DNA from: UBA4738 sp002413305
GTDB taxonomy: Bacteria; Actinomycetota; UBA4738
DNA: 64,000 bases
Direction of reading: 5' to 3'
NCBI GenBank assembly: GCA_036847185.1
Contig: DAIUAM010000002.1
Span: 1-64,000 of the forward strand
Shown: piece after piece, positions 52,190 to 61,263 of the stretch
How positions within the stretch are numbered: the first letter of the stretch is position 1
Layout of the letters: every line of letters begins with the position of its first letter
Program-made: the position numbers and the translations under genes
Notes under the pieces: model-generated
What the model was told of the DNA's origin: nothing
The model's input: only the letters and a program-made list of their open reading frames with translations
Database searches by the model: none

Positions 52190-54280
52190 ATGTTTACACG
52201 CGAGCGGCCGGAAGGGGCCATTCGTGCCGCCTCCGAACGCCCTCGGACCATGGCAACCGCGCTGCGCAAGTCCATCCCGTCGCTGTTGTTGGTCTGTCTG
52301 GCTGCCGGACTGGTCTCCGGCTTCTTCATTGCGTTCTACTTCACGAAGCACTACATCGAACCCATCGGCTGGGACACCGCACGGTACCTGGACCAGACGA
52401 ACCTGGTGGCGAAGTTCGGCCTGCACGGGGTGTCGACCCTGGCGCTGCCCCGCCCCAGCCAGGTGCTGACAAGCCGGATCGGGTTCCCGGCGACCGTGCT
52501 CACCCTGTCCAAGTTGTTGCACGGCTCGACGTTCGAAGCCGCGGCCATCGTACCGATCATCGGGATCGCGGCGACGGCCCTCGCGGCCGGCGCGTTCGTG
52601 TCCTCCTCGCTCCGCCGAAGCGCGTGGGTGGCCGTGACGGTCGCCCTGGTCGTCGGCCTCTCCACCGCCCTCGTCCGGCTGATCGCCGGGACGTACGTCG
52701 ACAACATCCTGGCTGCCGCGGTGTTCGCGGCGGCGCTGGTCCCCCTGGTCACGGCGGTGACCGAGGGCCGGGGATTCGTGGCAGCCATCGCGCTCTTCGC
52801 GGTCGGCGGGCTCATCCACAGCGCGTTCTTCGCGTTCATCGCGATCGTGCTCGCCTTCGTCGCGGTGCTCTACCTCCCCACGTCCCTCCGGGCGTGGCGG
52901 CGCCACGACACCGGCCTCCTGGCCACGCCGTCGGCCCGGATGGGGATCGTGCTGGGGGGCTCGATCGTCGGGGCGGGCGCGGGGATCTACGGGCTCCTTC
53001 GAACCAGCCCGGCCCAGCCCGAGCTCACCCGCGGTGAGTTCAGCGCGAAGATCCACCAGGACGTCCCGCTGTACCGGTTCGCGTACACGACGTGGTTCCC
53101 GCTTGCCGGCGTGGCCGGGCTGTTCGCCGCGGCCCGCGGGCGGGAGGAGGGTGGGAAGGGAAACGGCTCCGACCCGGCACGGGACCACTCCCGGGCACGG
53201 TTCGTGCTGGTGCTCCTCCTGGCGTGGGGCGCGGTCGCCGCGGTGGGGATCGCCGGGTATTACGCGGGCCGGGCACTCCCCGCCCACCGGTTCCTGGCCT
53301 TCCTGCTGCCGTTCCCCATCTTCATGGCCCTGGGGTTCCTGGGCATCGGCCGGGTGGCCGGATCCGTGGCCGGCCGGGTGCTCGGCGTCGGCCGGAGCAG
53401 GGCGGCGGCCCGGACGGCCCGGGCGCTGGGCGTGGCGGTGGTGGCGGTCGCCATCGTGGCCGTGGCCGTGCTCGGCTACAAGAACCTGTTCGGCACGCTG
53501 AACGGCCGGGGGATCGAGTTCCTGGACGGAAGCAAGATCCAGGACGCCACGAACGGCCAGGCCTACCTGGACGCGGTGCACGTGCCGGCCGACGCGCCGG
53601 TGGTGTTCGTCATCGACACGAACGGACCCGACCCGCAGGAGTTCCTCCCCGAGGAGGCGCACATCCTCCGCACGGTGATGAGCGCCGAACGCATCCAGCA
53701 CGCCTACTTCTACCTGGGCACCCCCGGGAACTACCTGGCCGGAGTCCAGACCGTGAAGCCCGGGAACCCGGGGAACTTCAACGTCGCCTCCCTGCGATTC
53801 TGGAACGTCCTCCAGCCGGTCCTTCCCCAGCACCCGGTGGCCTTGTTGCTCGCCGACTACAACCCGACCTACGCGACGTTCGCGGCCGCCCATCCGGATG
53901 ACCGGGTCGCGTTCAACGTGCTCTCTCTTGGAGGGCCTCGACCGACTGAACCGGTCGCGTCGCCGCCATTCCCTTCAGTCCCGCGAAGCCGCATCACCTT
54001 CACACTCCTGCAGATCGCTGGGCTGGTGGCGGTCACGCTGATCGGGATCGGGTGGGCGGTCGCGCTGCTCCCGGTGGGGCTGCGGCCGTTCGAGATCCTG
54101 GCCCTGTCCCTCGCCTTCGGTCTGGCCGCGGTCGTTCTCGGGGCTCTGCTCGTCGACGCCGCCGGGATCCGCCTCACGGGTGCCCCCGCCCTGCTGACAC
54201 CGGTCCTGGTGGCGGTGGCCGGGTGGGCGTCCGGCGGGTGGCGGCTGGCCCGGCGCGGTCCGGCCGTCGTGGGCATCTGA
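52190..54280 (+). CDS. GT-C-like multispanning membrane protein (paralogue A)
   Basis: A 696-residue protein with about ten transmembrane segments. After the first segment comes EPIGWDTARYLDQ, where the Asp is placed like the catalytic Asp in the first extracytoplasmic loop of GT-C glycosyltransferases. A soluble region around residues 440-580 (VVFVIDTNGPDP, HAYFYLGTPGNYLAG) is followed by three final segments with LAFGLAAVVLGALLVDAAGIRLTGA. The gene at 56450 has the same order and closely similar C-terminus. I do not know a named family. ATG 52250 is an alternative start. Confidence 0.7.
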   Translation: MFTRERPEGAIRAASERPRTMATALRKSIPSLLLVCLAAGLVSGFFIAFYFTKHYIEPIGWDTARYLDQTNLVAKFGLHGVSTLALPRPSQVLTSRIGFPATVLTLSKLLHGSTFEAAAIVPIIGIAATALAAGAFVSSSLRRSAWVAVTVALVVGLSTALVRLIAGTYVDNILAAAVFAAALVPLVTAVTEGRGFVAAIALFAVGGLIHSAFFAFIAIVLAFVAVLYLPTSLRAWRRHDTGLLATPSARMGIVLGGSIVGAGAGIYGLLRTSPAQPELTRGEFSAKIHQDVPLYRFAYTTWFPLAGVAGLFAAARGREEGGKGNGSDPARDHSRARFVLVLLLAWGAVAAVGIAGYYAGRALPAHRFLAFLLPFPIFMALGFLGIGRVAGSVAGRVLGVGRSRAAARTARALGVAVVAVAIVAVAVLGYKNLFGTLNGRGIEFLDGSKIQDATNGQAYLDAVHVPADAPVVFVIDTNGPDPQEFLPEEAHILRTVMSAERIQHAYFYLGTPGNYLAGVQTVKPGNPGNFNVASLRFWNVLQPVLPQHPVALLLADYNPTYATFAAAHPDDRVAFNVLSLGGPRPTEPVASPPFPSVPRSRITFTLLQIAGLVAVTLIGIGWAVALLPVGLRPFEILALSLAFGLAAVVLGALLVDAAGIRLTGAPALLTPVLVAVAGWASGGWRLARRGPAVVGI

Positions 54281-54294
54281 GCGCCGGGCCGCTC

Positions 54295-55443
54295 GTGCGC
54301 ATCGCGATCGACGCCCGCCCGGCGGTGTTCCCGCACCCGACGGGCATCGGCGTGTACGCGGAGCACCTCATCCGGCGGATGCCGGCGCTCGATCCGGGTT
54401 CGACCTACCTGGCCTGGTACCTGAACGCGGGCGACGGGCTTCGACCTCGCCGGCGGTACTTCGCGGACGCGGGACTCCCCAACCTCCGCGAGCGGGGAAC
54501 GCCGATCCCGGCCCGGTGGTTCGCCGTCTCGTCCGAGCGGTGGGACCTGCCCCGGTTCGGATGGCTGGCCCGGTTCGACGTGCTGTTCGCGCCGAACTTC
54601 GTCCCGCCGCCGACGCGCTCCATGCACGTGGTGCTCACCGTGCACGACCTGGCGTTCCGGTTGATGCCGGAGACCGCGCCGCAGTCGACCCGGAGGTGGC
54701 TGGCGTCGCTTGATCGGTCGCTCCGTCGGGCGGCAGCGGTCATCGCGGTGTCGGAGACGACGAAGCGCGATCTGGTGCAGCTCTACGATCTGGCCGAGGG
54801 CCGGATCACGGTCATCCCCCACGGCGTCGACCAGGAGGTCTACCGGCCGCAGCCGCCGGCGGAGATCGACCGGGTGCGCCGCGCCTTCGGGATCGACGGC
54901 CCCTACCTCCTGTCGTTGGGCGGGATCGAGCCGCGCAAGAACCTGCCGCGGCTGCTGGAGGCGTTCGGGAGCCTTCGTCCCGACGTCCGCCTGGTGGTGG
55001 CCGGTGCCGGTGTCGAATGGAACCCGGAGGGGTCGGATCTCCTCCGCGGGGCGCTGGACGCGCTCCCGGAGGACGCCCGCCGCAGGGTGATCCTGACCGG
55101 CTACGTGGGCGAGCCCGACAAGGTGGCGCTGCTCGCCGGCGCCGAGCTGCTCGCGTACCCCTCGCTGTACGAAGGGTTCGGCCTGCCCGTGCTGGAGGCG
55201 ATGGCGTGTGGCACCCCGGTGGTGACGTCGAACGTGTCGGCCCTCCCCGAGGTAGCGGGCGACGCCGCCGTCCTGGTCGACCCGACGGACACGGGCGCGC
55301 TGCGGGACGCCCTTGCCCGCGTCCTGGTGGACGAGGGCCTGCGTGACCGGCTGCGCGCGGCCGGACGGGAGCGCGCCGGGGCCTTCACTTGGGACGCATC
55401 CGCGGCCCGGACGGTCGAGGTGCTTCACCGCGCCGCCGGCTGA
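54295..55443 (+). CDS. GT4-family glycosyltransferase
   Basis: A 382-residue GT-B fold retaining glycosyltransferase. The N-terminal VRIAIDARPAVFPHPTGIGVYAEHL (acceptor loop), TVHDLAFRLMPE, SLGGIEPRKNLPRLLEA and the donor-site YPSLYEGFGLPVLEAMACGTPVV (E-x7-E) are typical of GT4 mannosyl- or rhamnosyltransferases. It is cytoplasmic or membrane-associated and probably builds the glycan exported by this cluster. GTG 54295 lies 14 bases after the previous gene; the N-terminus then begins at the first strand. Confidence 0.9.
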   Translation: MRIAIDARPAVFPHPTGIGVYAEHLIRRMPALDPGSTYLAWYLNAGDGLRPRRRYFADAGLPNLRERGTPIPARWFAVSSERWDLPRFGWLARFDVLFAPNFVPPPTRSMHVVLTVHDLAFRLMPETAPQSTRRWLASLDRSLRRAAAVIAVSETTKRDLVQLYDLAEGRITVIPHGVDQEVYRPQPPAEIDRVRRAFGIDGPYLLSLGGIEPRKNLPRLLEAFGSLRPDVRLVVAGAGVEWNPEGSDLLRGALDALPEDARRRVILTGYVGEPDKVALLAGAELLAYPSLYEGFGLPVLEAMACGTPVVTSNVSALPEVAGDAAVLVDPTDTGALRDALARVLVDEGLRDRLRAAGRERAGAFTWDASAARTVEVLHRAAG

Positions 55444-55477
55444 ACGACAGCCAGGCAAGCTTCGGAGCGACCCCTGT

Positions 55478-55483
55478 TAGACT
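55478..55483 (+). promoter_or_regulatory. -10 box of the sugar epimerase gene
   Basis: TAGACT in the context CTGTTAGACTCC, nearly the same as CTGTTAGAGTCC before the gene at 52190. The leader is about 50 bases and contains AGGAGG before the ATG. Confidence 0.45.
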
Positions 55484-55536
55484 CCGAGACCGCCCGGGAG
55501 CCCTCCCCGCCCCGACCACCAGGAGGATCGAACCGC

Positions 55537-56460
55537 ATGCGTGTGCTGGTCACCGGGGGGGCCGGGTTCGTCGGTTCGAACCTCGTCGCTCACCTCCTCG
55601 AACAGGGCCACGACCCCGTCGTGCTCGACGATCTGTCTGCCGGCGCCCGCCCGGAGTGGTGGAAGCGGCGGGGCGGCCCGAAGTGTGTGGAGGGCTCGGT
55701 CGAGGATCCCGCGGCCGCTCGCACGGCCGTGCGCGGCGTGCAGGGCGTGGTGCACCTGGCGGCCAAGCCCGGGGTGGCCGACTCGGTGGCCCACCCGGAG
55801 ATCGACTTCCGGGTCAACGTGGCCGGCACGTTCAGCGTGCTGGACGCGGCGCGGAAAGCCGGGACGGAGAGGTTCGTGTTCGCCTCGTCGGGTGCGGTGC
55901 TGGCCGGCGCCCGGCCGCCGCTCCGCGAGGACATGGCCCCCGCCCCCCTCTCCCCGTACGGTGCGTCGAAGCTCTACGGGGAGGGCATCGTGGCGGCGTC
56001 CGGCGTGTTCGGCATGACCGGGGTGTCGCTCCGGTTCGCAAACGTCTACGGGCCTCGCTGCGCACACAAGAAGAGCGCCATCGCCCTGTTCCTCCGCCTG
56101 GCCGAGGCCGGCTCGCCGGTCACGGTCTATGGAACCGGGAGGCAGACCCGCGACTTCCTGTACATCGAAGACGTCTGCCGGGCGGTGGAGCGCGCGCTCT
56201 TCGCGTCCAAGCCCGGCGTGTACCACCTGGGGACGGGACAGGAGACCTCGGTCAACGAGCTGGTCCACAGCGTCGAGCAAGTGGTCGGCACGCGGGTGAA
56301 GGTCGAACGCCAGCCGGCCCGGGCGGGGGACGCCTCGCGCAGCTTCGTCGATCTCTCGGCGGCCCGCCGGACGCTTCGTTGGTCGCCTCGCGTCGGCCTG
56401 GAGGAGGGCCTGGCCAGGACCCTCGCGTGGATGCGCGCCGAAGCCCCCGGTGCGCAGTAG
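55537..56460 (+). CDS. NAD-dependent sugar-nucleotide epimerase/dehydratase
   Basis: A 307-residue extended SDR protein. The NAD loop is TGGAGFVGSN, the catalytic site FASSGAVL with YGASKLYGE (Tyr-x3-Lys), and RFANVYGPRC and GRQTRDFLYIEDVCRAVE are as in UDP-glucose 4-epimerases. The exact sugar cannot be read from sequence. Placed between a GT4 and a GT-C-like gene, it most likely supplies an activated sugar for this glycan. It has a good AGGAGG ribosome site and overlaps the next gene by 11 bases. Confidence 0.9.
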   Translation: MRVLVTGGAGFVGSNLVAHLLEQGHDPVVLDDLSAGARPEWWKRRGGPKCVEGSVEDPAAARTAVRGVQGVVHLAAKPGVADSVAHPEIDFRVNVAGTFSVLDAARKAGTERFVFASSGAVLAGARPPLREDMAPAPLSPYGASKLYGEGIVAASGVFGMTGVSLRFANVYGPRCAHKKSAIALFLRLAEAGSPVTVYGTGRQTRDFLYIEDVCRAVERALFASKPGVYHLGTGQETSVNELVHSVEQVVGTRVKVERQPARAGDASRSFVDLSAARRTLRWSPRVGLEEGLARTLAWMRAEAPGAQ

Positions 56461-58522
56461 CGCGCCGGCCACGCGGCGGGCGGCGACGGGCGGTTCGACG
56501 GAACGGGGCCGGACGGAGGCCGTCCGCGCGGCCTGGCTGATCGGCGGCTCGGCGCTCTTCCTGCTGCTGTTCTACCTCCTGCTGTACCCGGTCCACGGCT
56601 TCCGGCTGGCGCTCGGCTCCGACACGCCCGTCTATGTCTGGTGGTCGCGTCGAACCGGCGACGTCGGCATGCGCTCGCTCCTGGCGGGGTCGCGGCCGGG
56701 GATCGATGCGGTGCTGGCCTCGCTGGAGGGCGTGATCCGCGTCCGGGTGGGGTGGCTGGTCGCGCCGATGGCTCCCGTCCTGGCCATCGCCCTGTCCCTG
56801 GCCACGGCCGCCTTCGTCGACTCCTGCCTCGGCCGCGACCGGACCCGATTCGTGCTGGTCGCGCTGTTCACCGGCGCCTTCCTCTCGCTGATGGTGCCCG
56901 GCTATCTGTCCACCCTCGCGTTCGGGTCGGCGGTGGTGGCCGCGCTCGCCTGCCAGGTCGCGGGCATCCCGCTCGAACCGGGACCCGCCGCGAGCTGGGT
57001 CCCCTTCGTGGCATCCGGCGGGCTGGTCGGAGCCGCCGGCCTGGCCCATCCACTCTTCCTGGGGCTGGGCGGGGTGCTGGTCGCGGGCGGGTTGGTCGGG
57101 CTGGTGCCGGCGGTCCGACGGGACCTGGCCGCCGGGGTGCCGCTCATTCGAACGCCCGCGTTCAGGATCGCGATCGGATCGGCGGCCGGCCTGGGCGTGA
57201 CCGGGGCCGGGCTCCTGTACCTCGGCCACGCGGCGAAGGCCTCCGTCGACACCTCGCGCGACTCGGTCCTGCGCCGGGTCGGGCTGGGCAAGCTCAGCCA
57301 GCAGTCCTATGTGCGGGTGATCATCCGCTTCTTCCCCTGGTACCGGATCGCGACCGTGCTGGCCTTCCTGGCGCTCCCGTTCGTCCCGCTCCCCCGGCGG
57401 ATCCGGAGCGGGCCCTCGGGCCGGGCCGGAGCGTCCGATCGCGCGCGCTTCTTCTGGGGCTCGATGCTCGCCTGGCTTGCCATCACGGTGGGCTGCATCG
57501 TCGCGCTGCTGGCCGGGACCAGCGCCCCGGGCCAGCGCATGGCGGCATTCTGCCTGGCCCTTCCCGTGCTCGGGGCGATCGGGGTGGTCCGGTTCGGCCG
57601 GCCGATGGTTCGAACGGCCCGCCGGCGCCGCGCCGCGCTGGCCGCCCCCGCCGTCGCCGCGATCCTTTTCCTGTCGGTCGGCTGGATGTTCTGGTCCCGG
57701 CAGCAGCCGCTGCTCATCGCCAGCACCGCGGCCGAGCTCCGGGCCGCCGGGGCCGCGCTTCAGGCCGAACCGCCGGGCACCCCGCTGATCCTCGTCAACG
57801 ACGACCGGGTGCTTCGTCCCGCGTTCGACTGGCCCCGGACCATGAACTACCTCCGCGACTCCGTGGCGGCCGAACGCGTGCCCGACGTGCACCTGTACGT
57901 CGGCACGCCGCAGGGACTGCTCTCCGGCCGCGTGGCCCTCACCGGCATCGCCGAGCACGACCGGGTCGCCCGGGCGTACTGGCGAGAGGTCCAATCCCTC
58001 CTCCACCGGACGCCTCCGCCCCTGGCCATCGTGCTGGAGAACGCCGACCCGGAGAGCTTCGCGGCCGCGTTCCGTCTCCCCGATCTGCAGCAGGATCCGG
58101 CCGCGTACCAGATCGCTCCGGGGGTGCTCGCGCTCCCCGGCCTGACCGGCGGCGTTCCCGTCCCCGTCCTGGCCGCGCAGTCACACGAGGGGGTGCCCCA
58201 TGGCTCGGGCACGTCGCTGATGTCGTCCTGGCTCCCGCTGTGGACGGGTGCCCTGATCCTCCTGATCCTCACCGGACTGGGCTGGTCGTGGGCTCGGGCC
58301 GCTCTCCCCGACTCCGCCGACGAGCTCACCCGGCTGGCGCTGGCGCCGGCGTTCGGCCTGGCCGCCCTGGGACTCGCGTCGTTCGTACCGGATGCGGCGG
58401 GGATCCGGCTGTCCGGGGCCGGCGGCCTGGTGGCGGCGGGGATCGCGTTGGCCGGCGGCATCCTCGCGATGCGGGCCCGGCGGGGGGCGTTCCGCCGGAT
58501 GCTACACTCGGCGCGTTCATGA
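56450..58522 (+). CDS. GT-C-like multispanning membrane protein (paralogue B)
   Basis: A 690-residue paralogue of the 52190 gene. ALGSDTPVYVWW corresponds to GWDTARYLDQ there; the soluble part has LILVNDDRVLRPA and VHLYVGTPQGLLSG; the end has LAPAFGLAALGLASFVPDAAGIRLSGA. About ten to twelve membrane segments. The GTG start at 56450 overlaps the epimerase gene, so the two are co-translated. A glycosyltransferase role at the outer membrane face is inferred from topology and neighbours only. Confidence 0.7.
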   Translation: MRSSAPATRRAATGGSTERGRTEAVRAAWLIGGSALFLLLFYLLLYPVHGFRLALGSDTPVYVWWSRRTGDVGMRSLLAGSRPGIDAVLASLEGVIRVRVGWLVAPMAPVLAIALSLATAAFVDSCLGRDRTRFVLVALFTGAFLSLMVPGYLSTLAFGSAVVAALACQVAGIPLEPGPAASWVPFVASGGLVGAAGLAHPLFLGLGGVLVAGGLVGLVPAVRRDLAAGVPLIRTPAFRIAIGSAAGLGVTGAGLLYLGHAAKASVDTSRDSVLRRVGLGKLSQQSYVRVIIRFFPWYRIATVLAFLALPFVPLPRRIRSGPSGRAGASDRARFFWGSMLAWLAITVGCIVALLAGTSAPGQRMAAFCLALPVLGAIGVVRFGRPMVRTARRRRAALAAPAVAAILFLSVGWMFWSRQQPLLIASTAAELRAAGAALQAEPPGTPLILVNDDRVLRPAFDWPRTMNYLRDSVAAERVPDVHLYVGTPQGLLSGRVALTGIAEHDRVARAYWREVQSLLHRTPPPLAIVLENADPESFAAAFRLPDLQQDPAAYQIAPGVLALPGLTGGVPVPVLAAQSHEGVPHGSGTSLMSSWLPLWTGALILLILTGLGWSWARAALPDSADELTRLALAPAFGLAALGLASFVPDAAGIRLSGAGGLVAAGIALAGGILAMRARRGAFRRMLHSARS
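58503..58508 (+). promoter_or_regulatory. Possible -10 box for the MFS gene
   Basis: TACACT near the end of the preceding gene. The following 97-base gap also has a GCGCTC/GAGCGC hairpin (58548-58566) without a T-run. Evidence is weak. Confidence 0.25.
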
Positions 58523-58619
58523 CCACACGCTGACGCTCCGTTCCGCAGCGCTCGCCACCTGAGCGCGTAGCGGCCCCCAAGGGCTCTCGCTCCACATCTG
58601 CCCTCTTCCGGAGTTGGTC

Positions 58620-59858
58620 ATGAGCATCCGTCACACCTCCCAGAACGGAACACCCACCTCTCCGCGTTCGGCCATCCGCCGGCTCGCGGTGGCTCGCCTC
58701 GTCTCCCTGGCCGGGACCGAGGCGGCATTCACCGCGCTGCTGTTCGTCCTGTACCAGCGGACCAGGTCGCCGGGGCTGGTCTCGGTGGCCCTGCTGCTGA
58801 CCTTCGGCACCTTCGGGCTGGCCGGGCCGGTGGCCGGCTCGCTGGGTGACCGCTTCGACCGCAAGCTCGTGATGATGTGCTCCGAGGTCGCCGGCGGGAT
58901 CTGCTTCGCCGGGCTGGCCTTCGCGCGGTCGCCCGGCCACCTGCTGCTGCTGGCGTTCCTGTCGGCACTGCTCGGCTCGCCCTTCGGCGGGGCGGCCAGC
59001 GCCGCCGTGCCGAACCTCGCGGGCCGAGAGGAGCTGTCCTGGGCGAACGGCACCGTCGGCATGGGGATGAACGTGGGGTTCCTGGCCGGACCGGTCCTGG
59101 GCGGCGTGCTGGTGGCGGCCTTCGGCCCGAAGACGGTGTTCCTGGCGAACGCGGGGTCCTTCGCCGTCTCGGCCTGCCTGATCCTGTCCATCCGGGGGCG
59201 GTTCGCCGGCGTCAGGGACGACGAGCGAGACGACCACCGGGGGCTGCGGGCCGGCATCCGGTTCCTCCGCCGGGACCCCGTCCTGCTCCGGATGGTGCTG
59301 GCCTTCTCGATCTGGCTGATCGGCGTGGGCGCCGTGGTGGTCGGCGAGCTGCCCCTCAGCCAGTCGTTCGGCGTGGGCTCAGTCGGCTACGGCCTGCTGG
59401 CCGCGGCATGGGGCACCGGCGCGGCGATCGGGGCGTTCTTCGCCCGGTTCCTCACGGCCAGGACGGAGCACCGCGGGCTGGTGTTCGGCTGCATGGGGAC
59501 GGCTCTCGGGCTGGCCTCCATCGCGGTGCTGCCCGTCTTCCCGGCCATCCTGGGCGCGATGATCGGGGCCGGCGGGGCGGACGGCCTGGTCGACGTGACC
59601 GCGGAGACGATCCTGCAGCGCAGAACTCCGGACGCGGTCCGAAGCCGGGTCGCCGCCGCCTTCGAGGGCCTGCTCCACGCGATGTTCGCGGTGTCGTTCG
59701 TCTTCGCCGGCCTGCTCGTCGAATGGCTCGGGCCGAAGCCAGCCTACCTCGTCGCCGGCGCCGGCTCGCTGGTGACCGCCGCCGTCCTCTCCCCTCTGCT
59801 GCGGTCCGGGTCCGCGCGGGCCGCCGACGTAGGCGTAGAGGTTGGTGTCACCTCCTAG
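58620..59858 (+). CDS. MFS transporter
   Basis: A 412-residue major facilitator protein with twelve hydrophobic segments. The loop 2-3 motif GSLGDRFDRKLVM is clear, with NGTVGMGMNVGFLAGPVLGG in the fifth helix. It resembles the DHA/enterobactin-exporter-like group (MFS_3), usually exporters. Substrate is unknown; its position at the end of the glycan cluster may be incidental. The ATG at 58620 has GGAG 6 bases upstream. Confidence 0.88.
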   Translation: MSIRHTSQNGTPTSPRSAIRRLAVARLVSLAGTEAAFTALLFVLYQRTRSPGLVSVALLLTFGTFGLAGPVAGSLGDRFDRKLVMMCSEVAGGICFAGLAFARSPGHLLLLAFLSALLGSPFGGAASAAVPNLAGREELSWANGTVGMGMNVGFLAGPVLGGVLVAAFGPKTVFLANAGSFAVSACLILSIRGRFAGVRDDERDDHRGLRAGIRFLRRDPVLLRMVLAFSIWLIGVGAVVVGELPLSQSFGVGSVGYGLLAAAWGTGAAIGAFFARFLTARTEHRGLVFGCMGTALGLASIAVLPVFPAILGAMIGAGGADGLVDVTAETILQRRTPDAVRSRVAAAFEGLLHAMFAVSFVFAGLLVEWLGPKPAYLVAGAGSLVTAAVLSPLLRSGSARAADVGVEVGVTS

Positions 59859-59947
59859 ACACGGAGCACGATCGCGCCATAGGCCTTTCGTAGGCCTGCC
59901 GTGCTGCTCATGCGCATCTCATGAGGATGCGGACAACGGTGCGCGAC

Positions 59948-59953
59948 TAGAGT
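59948..59953 (+). promoter_or_regulatory. -10 box of the NmrA-like gene
   Basis: TAGAGT, another TAGANT hexamer. Upstream, AGGCCT-TTCGT-AGGCCT (59881-59897) lies within a larger AGCACG/CGTGCT repeat and may be the transcript end of the MFS gene. Confidence 0.35.
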
Positions 59954-60043
59954 TGCCGCTTCCGGCCGCGCGAGGTGCAGTCGCGCAGGTGTGATGCGCT
60001 TTCTACGCCACGGCCGGCCCAGAAGGAGGTTCGGGAGGTCCCG

Positions 60044-60952
60044 GTGACCGGGAACGCGCAACAGAAGTACAACGAGCGGGTCAACATGCAACCCGTCCTG
60101 GTGACGGGAGCCACTGGCCGAGTCGGGCGCGCGGTGATCGCCGAGCTCCTGGGCGCGGGCGTGCCGGTGCGCGCGCTCACGCGCAAACCCGCGACGGCCG
60201 CGCTGCCGGCGATCGCCGAGGTCGTGGCGGGCGACTTCACCGAGCCCGACTCGCTCGACCCCGCGTTGCAGGGCGTGCGTGCGGTGTTCCTCCTCTGGAC
60301 CGCGCCGCTCGCCACCGCTGCGGCCGTCGTCGAGCGTCTCGCGTCGGACACGCGGCGGGTCGTCTTTCTCTCCTCGCCACACCAGACACCGCACCCGTTC
60401 TTCCAGCAGCCGAACCCCGTGGCTCGCTCGCACGCCGAGATCGAGCGCCTGATCGTGGCCGCCGGACTCGAGTCGACGTTCATCCGACCCGGGATGTTCG
60501 CGTCGAACGCGCAGTTCTGGTGGGGGTCCGCGATCCGTATGGGCGACGTCGTCCGGTGGCCCTACGGTGCAGCCGAGACCGCACCGATCGACGAGCGCGA
60601 CGTCGCGGCCGTGGCGGCGCGCGCCCTGTATGAGGACGGGCACACGGGTGGCGATTACGTCCTCACCGGCCCCGAGTCGCTGAGCCAGGCGGAGCAAGTG
60701 AGCGTGATCGGGGCCGTCCTCGGGCGCCAGATCCGGTTCGAGGAGCTGTCGCCCGAAGAGTTCCGGCGTGAGACGGCGGGTACCTGGCCGGGTCCGGTCG
60801 TGGAGATGCTGCTCGACGCGTGGGGTGCGACGATCGGACGCCCGGCGTTCGTGACGTCAACCGTGGCCGACGTCGTCGGAGCGCCAGCGCGGATGTTTCG
60901 TCAGTGGGTCTCCGATCACGCCGACGCGTTTTCGAGATCCCCACCCGAGTAG
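60044..60952 (+). CDS. NmrA-like NAD(P)-binding protein
   Basis: A 302-residue atypical SDR with the dinucleotide loop VTGATGRVGRAV, VRALTRKP, VFLSSPHQT and FIRPGMFASNAQ, typical of the NmrA/quinone-oxidoreductase group. The canonical catalytic Tyr-x3-Lys is not evident, so it may be a redox sensor or an atypical reductase. GTG 60044 has GGGAGG 5 bases upstream; ATG 60086, just before the Rossmann fold, is the alternative. Members are often single-gene transfers, and it has no functional link to its neighbours. Confidence 0.82.
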   Translation: MTGNAQQKYNERVNMQPVLVTGATGRVGRAVIAELLGAGVPVRALTRKPATAALPAIAEVVAGDFTEPDSLDPALQGVRAVFLLWTAPLATAAAVVERLASDTRRVVFLSSPHQTPHPFFQQPNPVARSHAEIERLIVAAGLESTFIRPGMFASNAQFWWGSAIRMGDVVRWPYGAAETAPIDERDVAAVAARALYEDGHTGGDYVLTGPESLSQAEQVSVIGAVLGRQIRFEELSPEEFRRETAGTWPGPVVEMLLDAWGATIGRPAFVTSTVADVVGAPARMFRQWVSDHADAFSRSPPE

Positions 60953-61042
60953 CCAACCAACGTTCTTCGGGAAACTTGTCATCGCACGCGCGCGCTTGCC
61001 CGACGGTCCTTGGCGCACGTGCCGGGCGATTTCGACTCCTCC

Positions 61043-61156
61043 CTACCCCGCGGAGCGCTCCCGCCTGGTCTTGCTGTTGTGGCAGCGCGCACACATGGCT
61101 TGCAGCTTCTCGCGCTCGAACGGCTTGCCGCCGAGCCTCACCTTGAAGACGCCCTC
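61043..61156 (-). pseudogene. Remnant of an HNH endonuclease
   Basis: The minus-strand frame ends with KVRLGGKPFEREKLQAMCARCHNSKTRRER, the C-terminal half of a phage-type HNH nuclease. The part before it reads VEGVF, where the catalytic DH of the HNH core is expected, and nothing upstream resembles the first CxxC. The open frame continues to 61279 over the kinase promoter but is not recognisable. It is a decayed mobile-element or phage gene in the 311-base gap between the NmrA-like gene and pknB. Confidence 0.6.
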
Positions 61157-61214
61157 AACCCTCCACGGGTACGTCAGAGGAGCCGGAAATCCCGCCCTTC
61201 CAATCGCCCCCCCG

Positions 61215-61220
61215 TAGAAT
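61215..61220 (+). promoter_or_regulatory. -10 box of the PASTA kinase gene
   Basis: TAGAAT, five of six matches to consensus. It overlaps an in-frame ATG (61219), so the coding start must be downstream, at GTG 61264. Confidence 0.45.
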
Positions 61221-61263
61221 GCAGCTTGGACGCTCAACTCCGCCCGCGACGAGGCCCCGTTCC

